The position numbers and the translations under genes were made by a program. Positions 1-5,478 of a DNA stretch of 6,577 nucleotides are shown piece by piece. How positions within the stretch are numbered: the stretch's first letter is position 1; each line of letters opens with the position of its first letter. The notes under the pieces are model-generated. The model was not told where the DNA came from. It searched no databases and worked only from the letters and a program-made list of their open reading frames with translations. Source of the stretch: Oscillospiraceae bacterium (GTDB taxonomy: Bacteria; Bacillota; Clostridia; Oscillospirales; Ruminococcaceae); NCBI GenBank assembly GCA_017528675.1, contig JAFXOO010000196.1, positions 1-6,577 of the forward strand, written 5' to 3'.

Positions 1-48
1 AGTCGGCGCAAGCCGACAAAAAGCTTAAGTTGTTGGCATTGCTCAGGG
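1..48 (+). mobile_element. Right end of a MITE-like inverted-repeat element (partial)
   Basis: This segment begins with a hairpin at 2-17 (GTCGGC, GCAA loop, GCCGAC) followed by five A residues. It ends with TAAGTTGTTGGCATTG at 26-41. The reverse complement of that 16-mer occurs exactly at 6414-6429. Extending outward, 26-48 and the reverse complement of 6407-6429 agree at 21 of 23 positions, as expected for the two terminal inverted repeats of one element family. Bases 1-21 are also identical to 6557-6577, so this is the right end of one copy and the window end is the left part of another in the same orientation. The copy lies about 20 bp beyond the stop codon of spoVAE. No transposase is visible, so any mobilisation would be in trans. 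Confidence 0.55.
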
Positions 49-67
49 AGGGCGCTGAACTGCCTGC

Positions 68-430
68 CTACTGCTTTGCACGTTTCCGGAAGCAGACTGC
101 CGCTGTCAATCCCGCAGCGAGCGCTGCCGTAATGCCGCCGGAGGCTGCCGTCAGCCCGCCGGTCAGCACACCGAGGAGCCCGTCCTCCTGCAATGCCTCC
201 CGCACACCCTTCGCCAGCAGATGCCCGAAGCCCGTGAGCGGGACGGTTGCGCCGGCACCGGCAAAATCCACCAGCGGCTGATACAGTCCGAGCCCGGAGA
301 GAATCACGCCGCTTACCACAAACGCCGTGAGAATCCGTGCCGGTGTGAGTTTGGTGTAGTCGATGAGTATCTGGCCGGCAGCACACAGCAGCCCCCCGAC
401 CAGAAATGCCTTCAGAAGTGTCAGAAGCAT
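68..430 (-). CDS. spoVAE: Stage V sporulation protein AE (SpoVAEB type)
   Basis: This encodes a 120-residue integral membrane protein, close to the usual length of about 116-120 for this family. SpoVAE works with SpoVAC and SpoVAD in the inner forespore membrane, where the SpoVA proteins import Ca-dipicolinate during sporulation and release it at germination. Hydrophobic stretches lie at about residues 3-22, 32-50 and 86-113. Between the last two is the family's glycine-rich segment ending VPLTGFGHLLAKGV (about 63-76), and the tail is basic (FRKRAKQ). The ATG at 430 is preceded by AAAGGAG (437-443) at a spacing of 6 nt. The gene starts 15 nt after the spoVAD stop, so the two are almost certainly co-transcribed. 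No separate terminator is visible after the stop; the transcript would run straight into the inverted-repeat element at 1-48. Confidence 0.93.
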   Translation of the reverse strand: MLLTLLKAFLVGGLLCAAGQILIDYTKLTPARILTAFVVSGVILSGLGLYQPLVDFAGAGATVPLTGFGHLLAKGVREALQEDGLLGVLTGGLTAASGGITAALAAGLTAAVCFRKRAKQ

Positions 431-445
431 TGCGTTCTCCTTTCA

Positions 446-1450
446 TTATGCAGTAAGCTCTACCAGATGACAGATGCCCGGAATGCTTTCACCCTGCTGG
501 GAGGACATGGCAGAGAGCAGCGCTCCCGTAGCGGCAAAAAGCATCCGGTGCAGACGGCCGTCCCTGAGCTGCGGGAGGAAATAGCCTGCTAAGATGCTTG
601 CTGAGCAGCCGCATCCGGAGCCGCCCGCATGCGTATCCTGGGAGTGCTCGTTGAACATCATCGCTCCGCAGTCATGGTGCACGTCCCGGATACGGATGCC
701 CTGTTTTCCGAGCAGTTCATACAGCAGGGGAGAGCCGATATTTCCGAGATCGCCTGTCACAATGGCGTCATAGTCCTCCGGTTTTGTGTGCGTATCCCGC
801 AGATAGCGGAAGATGGTATCCGCTGCTGCCGGTGCCATGGCGGCACCCATATTCGTTGCATCCGTCACACCGAGATCCACAATCCGCCCGATACAGCCGC
901 CCACAATTCTGGGGAGGTTTCCCTGGGAGGACACCACCACGGCACCGGATGCCGTACAGGTCCACTGGGAGGTCGGTGTGCGCTGTCCGCCATAGGAAAG
1001 GGGAAAGCGGAACTGCCTTTCTGCTGTGGAAAAGTGCGATGAGGTAACGGCTGCGGCATAGCGTGTGAAGCCTGCATCCGTGAGCATGCCGGCAATGAGG
1101 AGTGCCTCCGCCATCGTGGAACAGGCACCGTACACCCCAAGAAAGGGCACCGCTGTGCGGCGTGCCGCAAAGGTTGAGGACGTACACTGGTTCACAAGAT
1201 CCCCTGCTATGATGCAGTCAAGCTCGTCCTGTTGCAGGCAGCCGTTGTGCAGGGCATCCTGCAATGCCATCTGTTGCAGGCGTGTCTCGGCCTGTTCCCA
1301 GTTCTTTTGTCCGAGCATGGGATCCTGCTCGGTATGCGTGAAGTACTTTCCCATAGGGCCGTCTGCTTCCTTGCTGCCGACGACGGCGGCGAAGCTGTAG
1401 ACGCAGGGATGATGCGCCAGCCGGATGCTGGAGCCGCTTTTCTTTGGCAT
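446..1450 (-). CDS. spoVAD: Stage V sporulation protein AD (SpoVAD)
   Basis: This encodes 334 residues, against about 338 in Bacillus. SpoVAD is a thiolase-fold protein on the outer face of the forespore inner membrane that binds dipicolinic acid for the SpoVA channel. Family landmarks are DGPMGKYF (30-37), AGDLVNQ (82-88), the thiolase-like YGACSTMAE with Cys110 (107-115), SSHFSTAERQFRFP (137-150), SDLG-like VDLGVTDATNMGAAMAPAAADT (split over 191-212), TGDLGNIGSP (232-241), GGSGCGCSA (276-284) and ATGALLS (307-313). Cys110 sits where thiolases have their active-site cysteine; as I recall, the same residue was implicated in ligand binding in Bacillus. The ATG at 1450 has GGAGG (1458-1462) 7 nt upstream. 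The gene leads the pair spoVAD-spoVAE, and spoVAC, normally just upstream, is not here. It is complete with no visible defects. Confidence 0.96.
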   Translation of the reverse strand: MPKKSGSSIRLAHHPCVYSFAAVVGSKEADGPMGKYFTHTEQDPMLGQKNWEQAETRLQQMALQDALHNGCLQQDELDCIIAGDLVNQCTSSTFAARRTAVPFLGVYGACSTMAEALLIAGMLTDAGFTRYAAAVTSSHFSTAERQFRFPLSYGGQRTPTSQWTCTASGAVVVSSQGNLPRIVGGCIGRIVDLGVTDATNMGAAMAPAAADTIFRYLRDTHTKPEDYDAIVTGDLGNIGSPLLYELLGKQGIRIRDVHHDCGAMMFNEHSQDTHAGGSGCGCSASILAGYFLPQLRDGRLHRMLFAATGALLSAMSSQQGESIPGICHLVELTA

Positions 1451-1456
1451 AGATAC

Positions 1457-1481
1457 ACCTCCGGTAATCCGATTCGGAGGT
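1457..1481 (-). promoter_or_regulatory. Hairpin enclosing the spoVAD ribosome binding site
   Basis: On the minus strand the leader reads ACCTCCG, an 11-nt loop, then CGGAGGT, a perfect 7-bp inverted repeat. The right arm contains the GGAGG that serves as the spoVAD Shine-Dalgarno, ending 7 nt before the ATG at 1450. In the mRNA the ribosome binding site would therefore be paired to an anti-Shine-Dalgarno copy of itself, which could hold back translation until the hairpin opens. The inverted repeat is seen directly; the regulatory role is inference. Confidence 0.4.
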
Positions 1482-1557
1482 AGTATGCCCCGCAGCCGGC
1501 AGGTTATTCAGTCGGATTCTCAGGTGATAGCTGACCTATTATATTTCCTTAGACTGG

Positions 1558-1586
1558 TAATACTAAACTTTTATATCTTTTTATGC
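1558..1586 (-). promoter_or_regulatory. Candidate sigma-G-like promoter of spoVAD-spoVAE
   Basis: Read on the minus strand, GCATA (1582-1586), a 17-nt spacer and AGTATTA (1558-1564) resemble the Bacillus sigma-G consensus GHATR-N17/18-CATWHTA (5 of 5 and 5 of 7). spoVA genes are sigma-G controlled in Bacillus, which makes this plausible. The predicted leader would be about 100 nt and include the hairpin over the ribosome binding site. The region is very AT-rich, so chance matches are easy; a TATAAT further downstream (minus strand, near 1540) has no matching -35. Confidence 0.3.
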
Positions 1587-1615
1587 CTTATCAAAAACTT
1601 TTCAGATTCTTTTCA

Positions 1616-1644
1616 TAATATGATCACATTTATCCGCTATACTA
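1616..1644 (+). promoter_or_regulatory. Candidate plus-strand promoter (sigma-G-like or weak sigma-A)
   Basis: TAATA (1616-1620), 17 nt and TATACTA (1638-1644) match the sigma-G pattern GHATR-N17/18-CATWHTA at 4 of 5 and 6 of 7 positions. The same TATACT is also a good sigma-A -10 box, but the hexamer at -35 is poor. It would fire divergently from the candidate spoVAD promoter, with a start near 1650, straight into the hairpin and terminator described next. It is supported mainly by this arrangement. Confidence 0.28.
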
Positions 1645-1681
1645 TAAACAAGCCAATGAATCCCCAATCATTGGCGACATC

Positions 1682-1703
1682 CCCTATATAATCCCTATAT
1701 CAT
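1682..1703 (+). repeat. Tandem pair of 11-mers
   Basis: CCCTATATAAT (1682-1692) is directly followed by CCCTATATCAT (1693-1703), matching at 10 of 11 positions. It lies between an 8-bp hairpin and a terminator in non-coding DNA. It could be part of a small RNA or a protein binding site. Confidence 0.6.
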
Positions 1704-1705
1704 GG

Positions 1706-1745
1706 CAAAGCACCCCACCTTCCCCGGTGGGGTGCTTTGTTTTTT
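1706..1745 (+). terminator. Intrinsic terminator, plus-strand direction
   Basis: CAAAGCACCCCACC (1706-1719) pairs perfectly with GGTGGGGTGCTTTG (1726-1739) around a 6-nt loop and is followed by six T (1740-1745). It reads as a strong Rho-independent terminator only on the plus strand; on the minus strand there is no T tract after the stem. No plus-strand gene ends just before it, which is unusual. Confidence 0.85.
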
Positions 1746-1757
1746 CTGCATATCGGA

Positions 1758-1797
1758 CAGAAAGCGGAGCCCCTCCCCGCAAAGGGAAGGGGCTCCG
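1758..1797 (-). terminator. Probable terminator of the aminotransferase gene
   Basis: A 14-bp stem with one mismatch (1765-1778 with 1784-1797, loop GCAAA) lies 15 bp beyond the stop codon of the minus-strand aminotransferase gene. On the minus strand it is followed by CTTTCTG, a weak U tract. The position and the very stable GC stem favour a terminator or a 3'-end stabilising hairpin. The hairpin at 1706-1739 follows it as a second barrier. Confidence 0.6.
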
Positions 1798-1812
1798 TTC
1801 AGATACAGAGCA

Positions 1813-3087
1813 TTATTCTGCCAGCAGCTTTTCCGCCGCTGCCATCTTGACGCAGAGCACGAACAGATCCATTGCCTGCTGCAACTCAGCGACCTCCGGA
1901 TAGCTCGGCGCAATACGGATATTGCTGTCCTCCGGATCCTTGCCGTAGGGGAATGCTGCGCCGGCGCCGGTCAGGACAACACCAGCCTCCTTGCAGAGCT
2001 GTACAATGCGCTTTGCCGTACCGGGCATTGCATTGTAGGAGACGAAGTAGCCGCCCTGCGGCTCTGTCCACTGACCGATGCCGAGCGGACGGATCTCCTT
2101 GTTCAGGGTGTCAAGCACGCACTGGAACTTCGGTGCAAGCTCAGCCTGCTGCTTCTTCATGTGGGCAACTACATTCTCGTACTTGCCGCCGAAGAACTTC
2201 ACATGACGGAGCTGGTTGACCTTGTCAAAGCTGATGGTGAAGCAGCCGAGCGCCTTTGTCAGATCAGCAAGATTCTCCTTGGAGGCTGCCATCATGGATA
2301 CACCGGCACCTGCGAAGGTGATCTTGGCGGTGGAAGCGAACTCATAGACAATGTTCGGGTTGCCGGCCTTCTTTGCCTCCTCAAGGATCGGGAGAATCAT
2401 CTTGGGGTTGTCAACCAGGTGATGGATGCAGTAGGCATTATCCCAGAAAATCCGGAAGTCCGGAGCGGCGGGTCTGAGGTTCGCAAAGCGCTTTACAGTC
2501 TCGTCACTGTAGACGATGCCGGAGGGATTGGCGTACTGCGGTACGCACCAGATGCCCTTGACAGCCGGGTCGTTGTTGACATACTGCTCAACCAGATCCA
2601 TGTCCGGGCCGTCCTCGTTCGTCGGAATGTTGATCATCTCCACGCCGAAGAACTCCGTGATGCGGAAGTGGCGGTCATAGCCCGGAACCGGGCAGAGGAA
2701 CTTCACCCGATCCAGCTTGCTCCAGGGCGTATTGCCGAGGATGCCGTGGGTAAAGGCGTTGCTGACTGCGAAATACATCGCCTGAAGGGAGGCATTGCCG
2801 AAGAGGAATACCTCATCCGGCTCCACACCCAGCATCGGCGCAAACAGGCGCTTTGCCTCCGGGATGCCGTCAAGCACGCCGTAGTTGCGGTAGTCGCCGG
2901 ATTCGCCCTTCATGTCCTCATTGGTCAGGCAGGTCAGAAGATCAGCGGAGAGATCAAGCTGCTTCGGGGAGGGCTTGCCTCTGGACATGTCCAGCTTCAG
3001 CCCCTGTGCCTGATAACCGGCATAGGCAGCCTTACAGTCATCATAAAATGCAGAAAGCTCTGCACGGGAAAGTGCGCTCAGTTCCAT
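1813..3087 (-). CDS. PLP-dependent aminotransferase, subgroup Ic (AspT-like, Aminotran_MocR family)
   Basis: This encodes a cytosolic fold-type I pyridoxal-phosphate enzyme of 424 residues. The motifs fit the subgroup Ic aspartate aminotransferases typified by Corynebacterium AspT, which convert aspartate and 2-oxoglutarate to oxaloacetate and glutamate. In order they are MSRGKPSPKQLDLS (34-47), DYRNYGVLDGIPEAK (65-79), GNAS (97-100), FLCPVPGYDRHF (130-141), WCVPQYANPSG (180-190), WDNAYCIHHL (215-224) with Asp216 and Tyr219 near the cofactor, ASTAKITFAGAG (251-262) with the likely Schiff-base Lys255, and RIAPSYP (391-397), whose Arg should hold the substrate carboxylate. The start at 3087 is chosen over an upstream in-frame ATG (3162), because AAAGGAG (3096-3102) lies 8 nt before it and the longer start would begin upstream of the promoter's predicted start site. 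It is monocistronic. Substrate preference cannot be proven from sequence. Confidence 0.93.
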   Translation of the reverse strand: MELSALSRAELSAFYDDCKAAYAGYQAQGLKLDMSRGKPSPKQLDLSADLLTCLTNEDMKGESGDYRNYGVLDGIPEAKRLFAPMLGVEPDEVFLFGNASLQAMYFAVSNAFTHGILGNTPWSKLDRVKFLCPVPGYDRHFRITEFFGVEMINIPTNEDGPDMDLVEQYVNNDPAVKGIWCVPQYANPSGIVYSDETVKRFANLRPAAPDFRIFWDNAYCIHHLVDNPKMILPILEEAKKAGNPNIVYEFASTAKITFAGAGVSMMAASKENLADLTKALGCFTISFDKVNQLRHVKFFGGKYENVVAHMKKQQAELAPKFQCVLDTLNKEIRPLGIGQWTEPQGGYFVSYNAMPGTAKRIVQLCKEAGVVLTGAGAAFPYGKDPEDSNIRIAPSYPEVAELQQAMDLFVLCVKMAAAEKLLAE

Positions 3088-3150
3088 AGTGGTGACTCCT
3101 TTATCCAAATAATTCAGCGGATTGTCCTTCACCCGCATACAACAGTATTT

Positions 3151-3179
3151 ATTATACAACACATTCTGCCGGATTGCAA
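3151..3179 (-). promoter_or_regulatory. Sigma-A promoter of the aminotransferase gene
   Basis: On the minus strand TTGCAA (3174-3179), a 17-bp spacer and a perfect TATAAT (3151-3156) form a good housekeeping promoter. Transcription should start near 3144, giving a leader of about 57 nt before the ATG at 3087. This also rules out the longer in-frame start at 3162. Confidence 0.75.
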
Positions 3180-3365
3180 GCGGTGATCTGCAATTGCCTG
3201 AAATTTTGTAGCATTATACGGAAATTGCGCCGGATGGGGCGGCCTGCATGTGGATTTTGACATGAAAAATGTGCGTGTACGGCAATCATCTGTGCTTGTG
3301 GAGGACACAACCGGCGGATTCCTGCCTCCATGAAAGAAAAACCGAAAATAATTTGCGGAATCCTC

Positions 3366-3394
3366 TTGACAAAATGTAAAAAAACGGTTACAAT
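3366..3394 (+). promoter_or_regulatory. Strong sigma-A promoter upstream of the candidate RNA and rny
   Basis: A perfect TTGACA (3366-3371), 17 bp and TACAAT (3389-3394) make a near-consensus promoter. The predicted start is about 3400, some 300 nt upstream of the rny ATG. The stretch 3180-3365 before it shows nothing else I can support; a second TTGACA at 3257-3262 has no -10 box. Confidence 0.8.
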
Positions 3395-3399
3395 TATAG

Positions 3400-3552
3400 A
3401 TGTTGTATGATATTTGAGTGAAGCCCTGACCTTGCCCTGCGGCAGAGTCAAGGATTTGCAGGCCGAGGGTCACTGACCTGACGGCTTACGCAGCAGTAAT
3501 TGCAGCTTTGGCACCAAGTGTGCCGTACTTTATATCATTACACTTCTTTTTT
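3400..3552 (+). ncRNA. Candidate structured RNA, about 150 nt (unclassified; 6S-like or rny leader)
   Basis: The region starts at a near-consensus promoter and ends in six T (3547-3552). Its ends pair: ATGATAT (3407-3413) with ATATCAT (3532-3538), continuing outward as TGT with ACA and inward as GAGT with ACTT, each across small bulges. Inside are separate hairpins: 3427-3450 (TGAC, TGCC, loop CTGC, GGCA, GTCA), 3463-3484 (CCG, GGGTC, loop ACT, GACCT, CGG) and 3510-3524 (GGCAC, loop CAAGT, GTGCC). No convincing protein-coding frame covers it. A closing stem plus a U run fits a free-standing RNA such as 6S RNA, although 6S is normally one long hairpin with a bubble and this looks multibranched. 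It could instead be an attenuating leader of rny. I recognise no known riboswitch signature. Confidence 0.45.
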
Positions 3553-3556
3553 GATT

Positions 3557-3608
3557 CCGCAGGGGCCGGAAACGGCTGCGGTTCTGATATTTCCCGGACG
3601 GTTCCGGG
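3557..3608 (+). other. Two stable hairpins in the rny leader
   Basis: CCGCA (3557-3561), a GGG bulge, GCCG, a GAAA tetraloop (3569-3572), CGGC and TGCGG (3577-3581) form one hairpin. CCCGGA (3593-3598), loop CGGT and TCCGGG (3603-3608) form a second. Neither is followed by a T tract, so they are not terminators. They lie between the candidate RNA and rny and could belong to the rny leader. The remaining bases to 3652 show nothing I can support. Confidence 0.45.
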
Positions 3609-3652
3609 GCGAAGTTTGAAAAATGAATAAAGAAGCAGCATTTACCGCCTGC

Positions 3653-3681
3653 GTAAAGTTTCCATGCAATAGATACTTTAC
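3653..3681 (+). promoter_or_regulatory. Inverted repeat just upstream of the rny ribosome binding site
   Basis: GTAAAGT (3653-3659) and ACTTTAC (3675-3681) form a perfect 7-bp inverted repeat with a 15-nt loop. It ends 6 nt before the AGGAGG (3688-3693) of rny. It could be a leader hairpin or an operator; nothing in the sequence decides between them. Confidence 0.35.
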
Positions 3682-3702
3682 ATTAAAAGGAGGTAATGCA
3701 CA

Positions 3703-5361
3703 ATGCCAAATCCGATCATGATCGTCATCATCGTCGTTCTTGCAGTCGCCCTGATCGCCGCAATTGTGGCCTGTTTCATGATGGGCAGGTCAGCGGAAAG
3801 CAAGGGCTTTGAGAAGGGCGTGGCGCACAACCGGCAGGAGACCGAAAAGCAGCTCAGCGATGTCAGAGCCGCTGCCGATGCCAGAACCAGGGAAGCTGAA
3901 AAGCGGATCGCAGAGGCCGACCGGAAGATTGCACAGGCAGACAGCCTGATGGAAAATGCCGGTAAGGAAGCCGAGGCGAAGAAAAGGGAGGCGCTTGTTG
4001 AGGCAAAGGACGAGATCTTCAAGCTCCGTCAGGATGCTGAGAAGGAGATCCGTGACCGCCGCAGCGAGGTGACCAAGCAGGAGCGCCGCATTCATCAGAA
4101 GGAAGAAACGATCGACAAGAAGATTGACGCCCTCGAAAAGAAGGAGGAGACCCTTCAGGAGAAGCTCCACGAGGTCGAGAATCTCAAGGCAGAGGCGGAG
4201 GCTGTCAAGGCAAGCCAGCTTGAAGCCCTCGAACGTATTTCCGGGTTGACGAGAGAACAGGCGAAGGAGTACATTCTCCAGACCCTGGAGGAGGATCTGA
4301 CACACGACAAGGCCGTCAAGGTCGCTGCCTTCGAGCAGCAGGTCAAGGAGGAATGTGAGGAAAAGGCGAGAAGCTATATCTCGCTTGCCATTGCAAAATG
4401 TGCCGCCGATCAGGTTTCCGAAGCCGCTGTTTCGGTTGTGGCTCTGCCCAGCGACGAAATGAAGGGCCGTATCATCGGCCGTGAGGGCCGTAACATCCGC
4501 ACGCTCGAAACGCTCACCGGCGTGGATCTCATCATTGACGACACGCCTGAGGCAATCACGCTGTCCTGCTTCGATCAGGTACGCCGTGAGATTGCCCGTA
4601 TTGCACTGGAGCGTCTGATCTCCGATGGCCGCATCCATCCGTCCCGCATTGAGGAGATGGTGGAAAAGGCAAAGCGTGAGGTCGAGCACAAGATCAAGCA
4701 GGAGGGCGAAAGAGCCATCCTCGAAACCAATGTACACGGCGTGAACCACGAGCTGGTCAAGCTCCTGGGCCGCCTGCATTTCCGCACCAGCTACCGCCAG
4801 AACGTACTGACCCACTCCATTGAGGTCGCACAGCTCTGCGGCGTGCTTGCAGCCGAGCTTGGTGTGGATGTGAACCTTGCAAAGCGTGCAGGTCTGCTGC
4901 ACGACATCGGCAAGGCGCTGACCTCTGAGGTGGAAGGCTCCCATGTCCAGATCGGCGTGGATGTCTGCCGCAAGGCCAACGAAAATCCTGAGGTGCTCCA
5001 TGCCATTGAGGCGCATCACAACGATGTGGAGCCCAAGACGGCAATTGCCTGCATTGTACAGGCAGCCGATGCGATCTCTGCCGCAAGACCCGGTGCGAGA
5101 TCCGAGAACTACGAAAACTACATCAAGCGCCTCGAAAAGCTTGAGGAGATCTGCAAGTCCTATAAGGGTGTCGAGAAGTGCTATGCCGTTCAGGCAGGCC
5201 GTGAGATCCGTGTCATGGTACAGCCGGAGGTCATCAACGATGAGAAGATGGTTCTGGTTGCACGCCAGATTGCGCAGCAGATCGAGGATGAGATGGAGTA
5301 TCCCGGCCAGATCAAGGTCAACCTGATCCGTGAGAGCCGGACGGTGGACTACGCAAAGTAA
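3703..5361 (+). CDS. rny: Ribonuclease Y
   Basis: This encodes a 552-residue membrane-anchored endoribonuclease that starts mRNA decay in Firmicutes as part of the RNA degradosome. Domain order is complete: an N-terminal membrane helix (about 5-27), a long charged coiled coil (about 30-200), a KH RNA-binding domain around KGRIIGREGRNI (254-265, GREG loop 259-262), and an HD metal-dependent phosphohydrolase domain with His371 (LTHSIEVA), His400-Asp401 (LLHDIGKAL) and Asp456 (AADAISAARPGARSE). The ending IKVNLIRESRTVDYAK is typical of the family. The length is about 30 residues above the Bacillus protein (about 520), and the extra seems to lie in the coiled coil. AGGAGG (3688-3693) lies 9 nt before the ATG. 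The next gene is an AEC permease rather than the ymdB seen downstream in Bacillus. Transcription probably comes from the promoter at 3366-3394 by read-through, as no closer promoter is clear. Confidence 0.97.
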   Translation: MPNPIMIVIIVVLAVALIAAIVACFMMGRSAESKGFEKGVAHNRQETEKQLSDVRAAADARTREAEKRIAEADRKIAQADSLMENAGKEAEAKKREALVEAKDEIFKLRQDAEKEIRDRRSEVTKQERRIHQKEETIDKKIDALEKKEETLQEKLHEVENLKAEAEAVKASQLEALERISGLTREQAKEYILQTLEEDLTHDKAVKVAAFEQQVKEECEEKARSYISLAIAKCAADQVSEAAVSVVALPSDEMKGRIIGREGRNIRTLETLTGVDLIIDDTPEAITLSCFDQVRREIARIALERLISDGRIHPSRIEEMVEKAKREVEHKIKQEGERAILETNVHGVNHELVKLLGRLHFRTSYRQNVLTHSIEVAQLCGVLAAELGVDVNLAKRAGLLHDIGKALTSEVEGSHVQIGVDVCRKANENPEVLHAIEAHHNDVEPKTAIACIVQAADAISAARPGARSENYENYIKRLEKLEEICKSYKGVEKCYAVQAGREIRVMVQPEVINDEKMVLVARQIAQQIEDEMEYPGQIKVNLIRESRTVDYAK

Positions 5362-5368
5362 GTGAAAG

Positions 5369-5397
5369 CAGGACGGCTCCGGCCGTCCTGTTGATTT
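5369..5397 (+). terminator. Hairpin directly after rny, weak terminator
   Basis: CAGGACGG (5369-5376), loop CTCCGG and CCGTCCTG (5383-5390) form a perfect 8-bp stem 7 nt after the rny stop, followed by TTGATTT. The interrupted T tract suggests partial termination or protection of the rny mRNA 3' end, with the stronger terminator following. Confidence 0.5.
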
Positions 5398-5407
5398 GCC
5401 CCACCTG

Positions 5408-5443
5408 AAGCCCTCTCCCCCACGGGGGAGGGGCTTGTTTTTT
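5408..5443 (+). terminator. Intrinsic terminator between rny and the AEC permease gene
   Basis: A GC-rich stem (AAGCCC, a bulged T and CTCCCCC at 5408-5421, pairing with the strand ending GGGGCTT at 5437 or just before) is followed by six T (5438-5443). It has the form of a strong Rho-independent terminator. The permease gene starts only 35 bp later with no clear promoter of its own, so read-through may supply it. Confidence 0.8.
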
Positions 5444-5478
5444 CAGAAACAAACTGACCGACAGAAAGAGGCGGATCT

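Larger units (their letters stand above)
1650..1745 (+). ncRNA. Candidate small RNA with C-rich loops
   Basis: This is a possible transcript of about 95 nt. It begins at the TATACT-type promoter and contains a perfect 8-bp hairpin (GCCAATGA 1652-1659, loop ATCCCCAA, TCATTGGC 1668-1675). A linker follows with two near-identical 11-mers, CCCTATATAAT and CCCTATATCAT (1682-1703), and then a 14-bp terminator whose loop is TTCCCC. Every predicted unpaired part carries a CCC or CCCC run, similar to the C-rich seeds with which Firmicute small RNAs such as RsaE pair to Shine-Dalgarno sequences. No plus-strand protein gene lies upstream to account for the terminator. Transcription is inferred. The alternative is that these are only spacer hairpins and the terminator blocks antisense transcription into the aminotransferase gene. 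Confidence 0.3.

Noticed and set aside
1485..1691. Possible 68-residue small membrane protein on the plus strand, with GGAGG at 1476-1480 and a hydrophobic middle
   Set aside because: The GGAGG is only 4 nt from the ATG and is better explained as the anti-Shine-Dalgarno arm of the spoVAD leader hairpin. The hydrophobic stretch is what AT-rich promoter DNA encodes by chance.
1702..3186. Long plus-strand open frame (494 codons) opposite the aminotransferase gene
   Set aside because: It lies antisense to a well-recognised enzyme, begins inside a terminator hairpin, has no ribosome binding site, and its translation shows no domain. It is explained by codon bias of the real gene.
3257..3262. TTGACA as a second plus-strand promoter
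   Set aside because: No -10-like hexamer occurs 16-18 bp downstream (the sequence there is CGGCAA).
3129..3473. Minus-strand open frames upstream of the aminotransferase gene
   Set aside because: They cross both promoters of the divergent spacer, have no ribosome binding site and resemble no known protein.
3400..3552. SRP RNA, tmRNA, RNase P RNA or a known riboswitch
   Set aside because: The SRP tetraloop motif, a tmRNA CCA end and tag frame, and riboswitch core motifs such as those of TPP, FMN, SAM or c-di-GMP are not visible. Only 6S RNA remained as a loose possibility.
3790..5019. Minus-strand open frame (409 codons) opposite rny
   Set aside because: The Leu-rich translation mirrors the Glu/Lys-rich coiled coil of RNase Y on the other strand. 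There is no family match and no start signal.
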